Below, piece by piece: positions 23,935-34,358 of a stretch of DNA of 64,000 nucleotides (the stretch's first letter is position 1; each line of letters begins with the position of its first letter). The position numbers and the translations under genes are program-made. Below the pieces are notes generated by a model. The model saw only the letters and a program-made list of their open reading frames with translations. It did not search any database and was not told the DNA's origin. Source of the stretch: Knufia peltigerae (taxonomy: Eukaryota; Ascomycota; Eurotiomycetes; Chaetothyriales; Trichomeriaceae); assembly GCA_030247855.1 (NCBI GenBank), contig JAPDRN010000014.1, positions 359,860-423,859 on the forward strand. Direction: 5' to 3'.

Positions 23935-25119
23935 TCACCCATCATCGGTGTTGCCACCACCTCCGAATCTCTGCCGTGCAATTTCTCTGAGCATACTCAT
24001 CGTCTTCTCCTCCTTCTCCTTCATGCCGGCGACGCGGGCCTCTCGTTCAGCTCTACGGGCACGGAGGATCTCCTCCTTGCGCAGTTCCCTTTCGTTCTTT
24101 GTCCTCTCGCGCTCCTTTTGCATCCTCTTGATTTCGCCCAGGCTGTCCTCGTCGCCCATCATGTCCGCGTCGCGCACCTCCACCTCGCCGCCTCCGTCTT
24201 TGGCCGACGCAAACGCACGGTTGGACTCGGCCTTTTCCCGCTTCTTCTCGAGTTGTCGTTCCCTCGTGCCCGGTTCGGCGCGGGGTGCCATCTCGTCGAG
24301 ACGTTCGCGTTGTAGTTTCCGATCGAGGGCGCGCGAGTGTTTTAGGTTTTGTTGTTGTGCAGCTCGCTCCTCGTCGGCGTCTTCTCTCGCTTGTTCGTCG
24401 CGGGACCGGAGATCTTGTAACGAAGGAATTGTAGCACCGTGGTGGCCACGCCATCCATCTTTTGACCCTGAAGCGTGCCCTTGTGATACCATGGCCGAGT
24501 CTGGCGGTGGAGGGCCGTAGTCATCCTCGTCCTCATCCTCTTCGTCACCCTGATTGTTGCCGACACGGGGCTCGGTAGCGTACCGATCGTTTACGGGTGA
24601 AGAATTTTGTCTTTGTGTTTGGGCTTGTTCTCGTTCTTGTTCTTGAGCCTTTGCGAGAGTCTTCGGATCGTACCATCCTTCAGCGAGGTCTCCTCGGTTC
24701 CTACCATGTTAGTCCTGCGCGCCGCTGTTCCGTGTTGTGAGAAGTGAGGGGGAAATCTGGATGTGGTACCATTTCGAAACAAAACTCTTCCATCTTCCTT
24801 TGATTTCGGTCCCGTCGAGTTCGTCAATGTCTATCCGTTTTTGAATGTCGAGGTAGAGAGCGAACATGGGTCGATGGGTGGGCAGGTCATGTTTCGACAG
24901 CTGGCGAGCGTTCAAGGGCAACGGTTTATTAAGAGGAGGTAATTGGCTGCTTCGACTGCTGCTGCCGCCGTGTCGTGGGGAATCCGAGTGTGAGCGACGA
25001 CGGGCATGGTGGTGACGGTGATGATGGTGGTGCCCCGATCGCTTCTCTTCGTGGCGCGCTGGGGATCTAGAGCGCGAACGCGAATGAGATCGTGAAGTAT
25101 GATGTCTCGCTTCTTCCAT
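23935..25119 (-). CDS. RS/His-rich conserved nuclear-type protein (HEL117-like annotation in fungi)
   Basis: Two exons, 25119-24770 and 24700-23935, with a 69-bp intron inside the codon for W117; 371 residues. N-terminus is Ser/Arg- and His-rich (SHSRSRSRSPARHEEK, then HHHHHRHHHARRR), as in nuclear RNA-associated proteins. A strongly conserved block follows at ~85-130: FALYLDIQKRIDIDE, KGRWKSFVSKW and, across the intron, NRGDLAEGWYDP. The C-terminal half is charged helix/coiled coil with runs of R, K and E and a Gly-rich end. From memory, fungal proteins with this block are often labelled RNA helicase HEL117-like, but no helicase motif is present here, so that name should not be taken as function. 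It converges with PEX14 (165 bp between stops). Confidence 0.82.
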
Positions 25120-27271
25120 TTGGAAAGTGTAGGAACAAATGCAGGACCTAGTATGTGGTGGCAAGGGGTGGAAGACTTGTTGATCAAGGTGTTTGCGACG
25201 AAAGAAACATGGGGAACGTTTCCCCACATATACAGAATATATTCAGTTGACGTAGAGAAGAGCGCAGAATGGAGAATATGATTATCCGTGCTATCTGTAC
25301 ACAGAGTACAAGATGGAAGTAAGAAGTATATTATTGCTCATGAGCATGTTTTGGATATTTATATGACCATACTATCGAGGCTGTCAAGAGATATTCATGA
25401 GAGCTTCTACCGTCCACCCAAAACTGCAATGCTGTCAACAGAAGTTGTCTCAATTTCACGCTAGACAGTACAATTTAATTATCTGGTACAGTCCGAGGAC
25501 ATGGCTGAAATCATGCATAGGTATGTAAGTAATGAAAGAGCACGAGTCTTCCGACGGAAGCTAAAAGAATCCCTGCTGTAGCAGGAGGCGAGGTGAATAT
25601 AATGCTGAGCAGGTGATTGCAAGGCTGAGGGTGAATTGGGGGCTTAACTCGTTGCCCAATGCTTCGTTCTCCCTCTCTATCATCATTCGAAATAAGGTGT
25701 TGCATCTTACAAGGTGAGAGCACATTGGGACTGTGATTGTGAGCTACGGAAGGACGGTTATCATACTCACAAGCATTTGTTCTGGTCAACAACGGCCACG
25801 AAATCACAAAAGCCACCCCCAACCCTCAAGGTGCCCATGCATATGATATTGTCATCGCCCAAGAACGTGATGATGTTCTTATTACCTCGCATGACTACAA
25901 CAGCCGACAACACTGGGACAGTCGATAAAGTCTGGCCATCACAAGAATCGGCAATCGTCTCCAGAAAGAATTGTGTTTGCGAGCATCCAGGAATGCAGGG
26001 GGTCCAACGTGGTGAGAGTGTTCGGGGTCCGGCGAAAAGTCCACAGTACCTCTGATCTTCTATGTCATATACGTAACCATCTAGATCGGAGATAGCCATC
26101 AGACATCGAAGATACACGATCGAACGATCATCATCTGCCACAATTGTTGGCGTTTCTCCGGTCTAGATCATCATCGCCTCATACTGAACTTTCGATAAGG
26201 AGATAACCATGATTGTGACTGCAATCGGTCCAAATCGAGTAAAATGAGACGAAGAAAGCAAAGCAGGCCTGTGCAAGGTACGGCGTATCAACCAGTCCGA
26301 TGAGACCTTTAAAAAAGTGATGATAATTAGGCCAACCTGTTTCCGGCTTGTCCTCGCGATAGAGGTTCATAGTGCTGCGCGTACGTACCACATGGGCTTA
26401 TGCAAGGCGAAAACCAAGTACGGATATATGAAAACCCTCTTAAGGGAGTACGAGCGCGTCTCACAGGGTCCCGGATTCTCCATGAATCAGGCGATGTCGG
26501 GCTTCCTCATGTTATTCCCCGCCACCACCCAAAGAGATTCGCTCGACGTCCCGCCATCTCAGGCCTCGTAAGTGCCCCGGAGAGATTGACGTACTGATAA
26601 GCTTGCTTGACAAGGAGATAAGCACTGAAGCTTAAGCAGCATATTCCTGAAGGTGGAGGTCTCCGAGCTCCAAGGATACAACCCCCTGGCTATCGTGGCG
26701 TCAATCTCCTTGCTGGCAGGCGATACGAATATTCCATCCAATCCCAAGGACGCGGATGCTCCTTTCCAATCCAGATCTTGTGTTCGAGGGAACAAGCCAA
26801 CAATCAAGATCTCTTCATAAAGCTTTGCCCGTCCAAGCACCAGCAACCATAGATCGACATGACGCATGGCTGTATCACATGGCAAAATGGCTCGCTACCA
26901 AACGTATAAGCCGTGCGCCTTATCATAAAGCCGCGAGCACTTGCACAGAAAGTTGACTAAGGGTCAAAGCTAAACCTTTTTCTGACCACGATCTGATCGC
27001 GGTTTCGTCTGTTGGCCAAAGAGATTCGAGTCTGAGCCTTATCAAGCTGATCGCAGAAAGTGGGTCATGCTTCCGACCAGACCAGAAGAGCCACTAAACC
27101 TTTCCCTATGGCCTTACCCTGGCCTGGCACCTCGAGCACTGTATCACTTTGCCATGCTCGATTGTTTGTCAGATAAAGAGGAGGGTTATAACCCGGGCCT
27201 TGTCCCTTGTGATTTTTCATGCCATCTCACGAACCTTTTGGCCCATCCTCACCGTTTCAACTTTCGCCAGG
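25120..27271. other. 2.15-kb region with no secure gene
   Basis: Upstream region of the NCS1 permease and of the RS-rich gene. On the minus strand a 124-codon frame (25767-26138, no ATG at its first codon) is Cys-containing and moderately protein-like; splice-compatible frames up to ATG 26370 could extend it. I could not recognise a family, so it is left as a possibility only. Confidence 0.35.
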
Positions 27272-29308
27272 ATGTCGAAGTACGTGACCAAATACGTCCC
27301 AAGCGGCTCGACCGTGAAAGCTCGCGTCACCAGTATCAGTGCATGGGAGCTTCCCAAGCAAGGTGAGTAGATAAATCAGCAACTGAAGTTATTGATAGAC
27401 CTATTTCGGCTAACCGCCCTCGCAGAATCGGCTCTCGCACCCAAAGATGTCTGGTAAGTTTCAATTCACCTCATTACGTGAGGCTCAAACTAACAGTTGA
27501 TATCAGGACAAATGCCGATATGGATCCCGTCCCTCCAGAGTACCAAACGTGGACGTTATTCACCTGGATGGCTTACTGGGCAACGGATACCATTAACTTG
27601 GGTGTGTTGCTCTCTATCCGTTGCACTTGATCCGTACTCTGACATTGACCTAGGCACCTGGGAGACGGCCTCGTCTGTCATCGCCGTCGGCCTGAACTGG
27701 CGCGATGCCATTCCCATCATGGTGGTCGGGACCTCCTGCGTCGCCATCCCTATGGTTCTGAACGGTGCCATCGGCGCGAAACTCCACATACCATTTTCCG
27801 TCATTGTTCGATCCGGCTTCGGTTATTACTTTGCGTACTTCTGCATCTTCTCACGCTGTGTTCTGGCTTGTTTCTGGCTCGGTATACAAGGTGCAAACGG
27901 GGCACAATGCATAACCATCATGCTGACGGCCATCTGGCCTTCGTATGCACACATTAAGAACCATTTGCCGGACGACGCAGGTATCACCACCCAGGGCATG
28001 ATAAGCTACTTTCTGTTCTGGATCATCCAATTGCCACTCCTGTTGATCCCGCCAACCAGATTACGATGGCTTTTTATCGTCAAGCTTGTCGCGGCGCCCA
28101 TCACTGCTCTCGCCACACTCGGGTGGATCGTCCATAAGGCTGGCGGCGGTGGTGCCATCTTCAATCTACCGGAGACCGTCCATGGCAGCACTCGGGCCTG
28201 GCTCTGGCTGTCTTGCATGTCCTCTGTCACAGGCAGCTGGGCGACTCTGGCTTGCAACATCCCCGACTTTAGTCGATACGCAAAGACGACCAGGGGCCAG
28301 TACATTCAACTGCCATTCCTCCCGGCCATCTTCACAATCTGCGGCGTCATGGGTATCGTCACGACCTCTGCGTCGAAAGTCATCTACGACGAGTTTCTCT
28401 GGAACCCCCTGGACATCATCGCCCACTGGCTGGGCAGTCACGGTGGGAGAGCCGCTGCATTCTTCGCCGCACTGTCGTGGTACATCGCCCAAGTGGGCAC
28501 AAACATCACGGCCAACAGTATTTCAGCGGCCAACGACATGACGGTCCTGTGTCCCAAGTACATCAACATCAAGCGAGGGTGTATGCTGGCGGCCATCATC
28601 GGAGGATGGGTGATTGTGCCATGGAAGATTCTCAGCTCCGCGCAGACATTCTTGGCATTCATGGGTGGATACGCAGTCTTCCTCGCACCCATGGCCGGCA
28701 TAATCGCTTCGGACTATTGGATCGTCAAGAGGCAACACATCGACGTGCCTGCACTGTACGACCCTCGCGGACGGTACAGGTACAACGCCACGGGCATCAA
28801 TTGGCGCGCCATGCTGGCGTTCCTGCTCGCCGTCGGGCCCAACCTGCCCGGTCTAGCGTACAGCATCAACGATAAAACCAGCATCACCTCGGGGGCGAAG
28901 CACCTGTACACCTTTGACTGGTTGTATGGGTTCGTCGTGAGTATCTTCATTTATAGCGTGACGAGCTATATCTGGAAACCCTCGAACCAGCTCGTGTCCA
29001 AGACCGTGTACGGTATCCCGACCGACCCCACCGACGAGGAAGCGTACGAGGAACAATATGACGAAAAGGTGTTGAGAAAGGAGAGTATGGTGGGGAATCC
29101 CAAGGGATTTTCCAACGTGGGTGGAATAGATAACATGGCAAGTGCGTTGCACTTTAGAAAGTCGGTGGAGGAGACGGCCCGGGAAAGTCTTGAGGTTAGG
29201 CACAGTCGTGCAGGTCAAGGTGGTCAGGGTCCGCATGAACCAGGGAGCGGCGTACCGAGTCACCTTAGAGGGGTGGATCAACAGGTGCTTGATGAGAAGT
29301 TGGCTTGA
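27272..29308 (+). CDS. NCS1 nucleobase/cation symporter (Fur/allantoin-uracil permease type)
   Basis: Plasma-membrane H+ symporter of the NCS1 family for purines, pyrimidines, allantoin or related compounds. Exons 27272-27362, 27426-27453, 27507-27601 and 27654-29308 join in frame to 622 residues; introns are 63, 53 and 52 bp. Family signatures are WTNADMDPVPPEYQTW, WMAYWATDTINLGTWETAS (TM1 rebuilt across intron 3), GLNWRDAIPIMVVG, NGAIGAKLHIPFSVIVRSGFG, NIPDFSRYAKTT and ISAANDMTVLCPKYINIKRG. The C-terminal cytoplasmic tail of ~90 residues is acidic then Gly/Ser-rich. Substrate within the Fur group cannot be fixed by eye. It converges with a GH43 gene (68 bp between stops). Confidence 0.93.
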
Positions 29309-29376
29309 TATGATATGGTGGTTTGATTTTGGGACCTTCACACGGTCTTGATTTCGATTTCCAAGAACGAAATATT

Positions 29377-30567
29377 TCAAAATTCTCTTAACTTGTTCAT
29401 GACTCGATTTCCAAGATCGTAGAGGATTCCTCCTTGTCTTGGACGACCGTGGTCTGGACGTCCAGTAACTCCAGCTGGTGGAGGCGGCCCGTATGCACCG
29501 GTCCCTCCTCCACCCTGATATACCATCATCCCTGGACCCGGACCTGGACCTGGACCTGGAATCGGACCTGTCATCATCGCCGTTGCAGGATTCATAGAAC
29601 AACAACAACTTTCGGCCTGCGGATGAAAATGGTGGCTGTGTAGACACAACACCCTCGCTTTACGGTTGGCCCAACCTTGTCCCTCGTGTTCAGTGGCGTG
29701 GTATATGCAATACACTTGTTGTTGATGTCCTCCTTGACCGTTATCATCCACCGCGGGTACTATAAAACTCGCATGGCCAGGTCCAAATGGCCCACCCTGA
29801 TCCTTGCAACTCTTCAACAACGGCTGGTGCCTTTTCTGCCACGACGAGGCCAGAAGAGGATCACGTCCAGGTACTAACCTCAACAGGCCGAGCGTGTAAT
29901 CACTCGTCCAACTCCCGTTGGCAGAGTAAACTATGCCCTCGAACCCCGCGCCCGGGCCGGAAATGCTGAGCCACGTCGGACCCTCGTTGACCCCTCTCCT
30001 TCCACCGTCTGGTCTTTCCCAGGGCAGTTCTGCACGCGATATGCAGGTCAACGTGCTCTGGAGTGCCTGCTCCGGGTTGGCAAGTTCAACCAGAAACAAA
30101 TCTTGTTGTGTGTCGGAAAAATCACCCAAAGGCCAACCGCTGTAACAGCAAAACAACCTGCCACCAACAGAAAAAAAGGTGGCGTCGATGTTCCAATGAT
30201 CCGGCAGACCTTTGAGAGGACCTAGAAACGTCCAACCTCTCACGTCCATGGGATCTTGGCTCGACGATCGTAAAATTACGGTTCGGTGAGATGGATTCCC
30301 TTGGCCTGGGTGCGCCGCACAAAAGTATATGTACCATGTCCCGTTGATGTAGTGAAGTTCCGGGGCCCAGAGGTCGACAGACCATGGGGTGTTGGGTGGT
30401 GGGCGCCACGCGGTTATTCTGTGAGAACGAGACCTAAAATCTTGCATGTTGGGAGACATAAGAATGTCTACACGGTCACCGCACGTATATGTTAAATAGT
30501 AAGAATTGTTGTGGCGGATCATCCATGGGTCCGGGGTGTCAAAGTCGGCGATGGGGGTGTTAGACAT
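29377..30567 (-). CDS. Glycoside hydrolase family 43 protein with Gly/Pro-rich C-terminal tail
   Basis: Five-bladed beta-propeller glycosidase of GH43, acting on arabinose/xylose-containing glycans in the known family. 396 residues from ATG 30567 (MSNTPIADFDTPDPW). Expected catalytic residues are present: base D13 in PDPWMI, pKa-modulator D128 in NIDATFF and acid E195 in NEGPTWL. Supporting blocks are SVDLWAPELHYINGTWYIYF and FGPGHASFIV. No signal peptide is seen. The frame stays open upstream to 30936, so a missed 5' exon or intron is possible. After the propeller (~residue 312) an unusual tail follows: ESCCCSMN, a GPGPGPGPGP run encoded by a hexamer repeat, GGGG, then PPPP. I do not know this tail from GH43 enzymes. 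Confidence 0.85.
   Translation of the reverse strand: MSNTPIADFDTPDPWMIRHNNSYYLTYTCGDRVDILMSPNMQDFRSRSHRITAWRPPPNTPWSVDLWAPELHYINGTWYIYFCAAHPGQGNPSHRTVILRSSSQDPMDVRGWTFLGPLKGLPDHWNIDATFFSVGGRLFCCYSGWPLGDFSDTQQDLFLVELANPEQALQSTLTCISRAELPWERPDGGRRGVNEGPTWLSISGPGAGFEGIVYSANGSWTSDYTLGLLRLVPGRDPLLASSWQKRHQPLLKSCKDQGGPFGPGHASFIVPAVDDNGQGGHQQQVYCIYHATEHEGQGWANRKARVLCLHSHHFHPQAESCCCSMNPATAMMTGPIPGPGPGPGPGMMVYQGGGGTGAYGPPPPAGVTGRPDHGRPRQGGILYDLGNRVMNKLREF
29531..29560. repeat. Tandem CCTGGA hexamer repeat inside the GH43 tail
   Basis: Five near-exact hexamers (CCTGGA/CCCGGA) that encode the Gly-Pro run on the minus strand. Length variation between strains is likely. Confidence 0.7.
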
Positions 30568-31389
30568 GACTTTTCTAATATTAGGTCGGCGACTCCCGTT
30601 GATAGTATAGGTGTTGGATGTCTTTTGATGAGGCTGGAGGTTATACTTATGTATAGAAATAATCAACTTCCAAAAAGTTGGAAAGTATTCTCTGAGGTTA
30701 TAGTGAACATACCTTGGACAACGAAGAGATACGTACTCCGGTATATTGCACCAGTAGTTGATAGCACCGAGAAATCTGAACTGGATCACATAGATTATGG
30801 AAGTGTTCAACCCTACAGTGTACAATGTTGTAACACGACGACAAAGACAACCAGCATCAGCCAAGAGACGATGAGGTGTTCTCTCCAATGTTACGAGTAT
30901 GAGGTCAGAATATGAGTTACGAAGCAATGGTTCCACTTCTCTGGAGCTCTCGGCACGATCGCGCAGACGGTGTCGCTTGTAGAACGACCGACTCGCAACT
31001 CACTCTTTCTTTTCACTCTTTTACTGACGCTCTACGCACTCTCACGATAACAGTTTAAATTTACGACAAGTAGAACACTTTGTACAATGCTTAGCAAGCG
31101 GACTTGGAATCAGATTATCATCCATCGACATAGACTCAGGGTATTGGCTACAGGTCGATTGATATGATAAGGCGTCCTAAGGCGTCATCGTTTGACCATA
31201 TGTCGCCATGTTGTCTGTGATGGGCATATTATCCATGATGGGGACCAGACCAAACCAGATCAGGGTGCGTGTCAAGTATTGTAAGTACCTCGACGCCCTC
31301 ACTCATGCTGTAATCCTCAAGAGCCGAGCTTCAGCATAATTCAGCAACAAGTCAAGTCAGGGAAAAACCACAATAAGAAATCTGCCACG
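30568..31389. other. Divergent region between GH43 and monooxygenase genes
   Basis: 822 bp. The GH43 frame is open through the first ~370 bp, but without a family signature or signal peptide. AT-rich; nothing else recognised. Confidence 0.45.
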
Positions 31390-32571
31390 ATGCCAGTCGA
31401 ATTCATCAGCGCGACGTTCCTCAACACTTCCACGGAGCTGAACCCAATTCCCGGCGCAAGTATCGACCCAGACTACCTCGCGCGCTACGCTCGCAACCTG
31501 GACGACTATGCATTCAACTACACCCTGGTGCCGTACGACTCCTCGTACTTTGACCCCTGGACCGTCGGGGCCACGATAGCCTCTCACACCAAGAACCTCA
31601 AGATAATCATCGCAGTGCGGCCCAACACCCTCTACCCGACCGTGGCGGCGAAAGCGCTGGCGACGCTCGACCAGCTCAGCCGGGGCCGCGCGGTCGTGCA
31701 CTTCATCGCCGGCGGCAGCGACTTCGAACAGGCCCGGGAGGGCGACTTCCTCACCAAGGAGCAACGCTACAGCCGGTTGGAAGAGTACATCCGCATCCTG
31801 AAGCGGGCGTGGTCCTCGACCGAGGCCTTCGACTGGGACGGCGAGCACTACCGGTTCAAGGGGTTCCGCAACCTCGTCCGGCCCGTGAACGGCACCAGCA
31901 TCCCCGTCTCCGTGGGCGGCTCCTCCGAGGACGCATACCGAGTCGGAGGCGCGCTGGCCGACATCTTTGGCCTGTGGGGCGAGCCGCTCAAGGAGACGAA
32001 GGACCAAATCGACAAGATCTACGCCGCGGCCGAAGAGGCCGGTCGCGCCCCCGGAGACCGGCCGCGCATATGGGTCACGTTCCGGCCCATCGTCGCGGAG
32101 ACGGACGACCTAGCGTGGGCAAAGGCGCATCGGACCCTCGACGCCCTCGAGGCGGGCGCGGCCAAGAAACAGAGCGTCTTCGGTGCCGTGGCGCACGGCA
32201 AGGCCGGCGAAGCCCCTGCGCCGCAGAACGTGGGGTCTCAGAGACTTCTGGAGATTGCGAAGCGGGGGGAGGTCCAGGACCGCGCGTTGTGGTACCCGAC
32301 CGTGACGGCGACGAATGCTCGCGGCGCCTCGACCGCCTTGGTAGGATCGTATCGGACCGTCGTGGACTCGATCCTCGACTACGTGAAGCTCGGGTGTGAG
32401 CTCATCTCAATCCGCGGCTATGACAACTTGAACGACGCCATCGACTACGGTCGGTACGTTCTACCCAAGGTGCGCGAGAACTTGCCGCCGCCGCCGCAGA
32501 CAGAAGAGCACAAAGGGGGTGAGAACGGTGGACAAAATGGGACGAACGGCGCGACTCTGGTTTCGAGGTGA
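31390..32571 (+). CDS. FMNH2-dependent monooxygenase, SsuD/alkanesulfonate type (luciferase-like)
   Basis: Bacterial-luciferase-fold flavin monooxygenase, 393 residues, no intron. SsuD enzymes cleave C-S bonds of alkanesulfonates to release sulfite, using reduced FMN from a separate reductase. Matching blocks are ATLDQLSRGRAVVHFIAGGS (active-site strand), DFLTKEQRYSRLEEYI, FDWDGEHYRFKGF, IPVSVGGSSEDAYRV and ADIFGLWGEPL. The last ~20 residues are a Gly/Asn-rich extension (GGENGGQNGTNGATL). The coding region is markedly GC-rich. Lack of introns and the closeness to a bacterial family suggest past horizontal transfer, but several intronless native genes here are also GC-rich. Related F420- or nitrilotriacetate-type monooxygenases are the alternative. 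No flavin reductase gene is adjacent. Confidence 0.88.
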   Translation: MPVEFISATFLNTSTELNPIPGASIDPDYLARYARNLDDYAFNYTLVPYDSSYFDPWTVGATIASHTKNLKIIIAVRPNTLYPTVAAKALATLDQLSRGRAVVHFIAGGSDFEQAREGDFLTKEQRYSRLEEYIRILKRAWSSTEAFDWDGEHYRFKGFRNLVRPVNGTSIPVSVGGSSEDAYRVGGALADIFGLWGEPLKETKDQIDKIYAAAEEAGRAPGDRPRIWVTFRPIVAETDDLAWAKAHRTLDALEAGAAKKQSVFGAVAHGKAGEAPAPQNVGSQRLLEIAKRGEVQDRALWYPTVTATNARGASTALVGSYRTVVDSILDYVKLGCELISIRGYDNLNDAIDYGRYVLPKVRENLPPPPQTEEHKGGENGGQNGTNGATLVSR

Positions 32572-34358
32572 GATGGTTCCGAACCAAAGACTATCGTGTT
32601 ACGTTGGATACGAGGTACTTGATCAAACACACACATAGACATCATGAGAGAAGATTGGAGCTGAATCGAAATGATGTCTCGCTTATGAGCTGAGCAGGGA
32701 AGTAAACGGTACATAGCCGTGATAAGTTCAAGCCAGTACCAACCATGTTCCAACAAAATTCCTATTTTTTTCACTGTCAAGGTTCCCTCCCAGGGTCGCC
32801 GTCCACGCTGCTGGTGCAATTTTCACCATGTCCTTGACCGTAATCAGATGCAAGTTGGACACGGGCTTTTCCAGATTGTGGCACGGAAAGCGGAGAGTGA
32901 AGAGAGGGTCACTGCCTCGCCGCCTGCAATGCAAGGATCTTCCGGTCCTGTCAAGGCCAAGGCTGGCCATCTGGTTCATGAATTGAACTAGGTGGCTTCG
33001 GCAAATAGCTGATCGCTAGTCGTCAAGGTATTGTCTAGATCCCGACTACTTCAAGTCAGGTCTAGAACGGTATGTTGGAACCCTGGGTACAAGTGAGAAA
33101 GTTACCAGCATCACAACAGGTAAAACATCTGCATGTGATGTTGTATCTTTTCGGCCAAATTTGCACGACAGGGGCGGACGACGAGCTCCCACCTGGACGT
33201 GGTGTCCGCTGAGAACTCTCAGACAAACAGTCTGGCTGCCTCTGGATGCCAGGAGGAGCTCAAAAACGCAGTGATCCTTTCTCATGCCGAGATGCGTGGG
33301 ATCCCCGAGAATCACTCTCTGCACCTCACAAAACACTCAAGGTACAGCCCCAGTACGCAGGAAGGGAATATCCTCCCCTTTCATGTACGCCCACGGTGGA
33401 AAACGGGCTCTGGTCCCCCGTTATCTCGCCCGACCACAGTTTATGGTGCTGAAGTGAGAAAAATACGAGACGAAGAGGCGGAGTCAATAAGAGGCATATA
33501 ATCAACACGACAATCTCTACACCGGATGGAGAGAATTGGTGACATCTATTTCTCAACAGATGCTTGGTTCGATAATCCTCATGGAGCAAACGCCTGGTCA
33601 GGTGATTCATTTTGGGGTGAATCGAAGGCGACGTCCAGGCTTCAGGTGATGTTCACCTCAGATCGGAACATCGGCTTCTTCGGCGAAGGATATTTCCCGA
33701 GCGTCCCTTCAAGACATGCCTCTCTACCAGTATCAGGTAAGTTTCAGTACCAATCTCGGCATTTCGGCGAGCTAAATGAGAGAACCGAGAAGTACAAGTC
33801 TCTAGGCCTAGACGGCGATTGATTGATGTTGTTTTCTTTCCAGCCTGCCAGGACCTTACAATATCGCTAACCCAACCACCCAAAATTATCATGCACTGTA
33901 GAAAGGACTCGTGCAGGGCTGTGACTAATGCGAAGTTACGTTGAAGAGTTGTCGTCCCCAGGAAGGACCCACTTTGAACGAACTTGAATACAACTGCAGA
34001 CTGCAGCCCTGTTTGACCATACAGTACATCAAGAGAGCTGTAGCCCAGTGTCAGCATACCTTTTATGATGGGGATCCCAGTGTACAATGTGCCAGCACAC
34101 GGACCCCAAGGATAACGTGCTCTGCCCGACTATTCGAGGGAGTTTCTTGTAAACCCACTAGATTGGCTTTGGACGTCTATGCATTGTTGTGAGTTGTGCA
34201 CTTTTTATTCTCCTTCACATTTAGTTATGTTTACTCCCGAGGGCTTTTTTGATATATCGAAATGCTTCTTCTACCCTGCAGTCTCCCTTTTTCTTTTCTC
34301 TCCCTCCCCCCTGCTCCCTTTTCTTCTGCATTTCCACGACACCAACACACTCTTCTCG
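32572..34358. other. Intergenic, no gene recognised
   Basis: 1.8 kb between two plus-strand genes. Short frames only; the longest (33653-34087, minus) has no recognisable motif. A pyrimidine-rich stretch at 34262-34330 lies immediately upstream of the MFS start. Confidence 0.5.

Noticed and set aside
23935..25119. RNA helicase function for the RS/His-rich protein
   Set aside because: No Walker A/B or DEAD-type motifs; the helicase label used in some fungal annotations is not supported by this sequence.
28853..29647. 264-codon open frame on the minus strand
   Set aside because: Overlaps the ends of the NCS1 and GH43 genes in other frames; composition is not protein-like.
33653..34087. 144-codon frame on the minus strand
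   Set aside because: No recognisable motif and no convincing splice partners.
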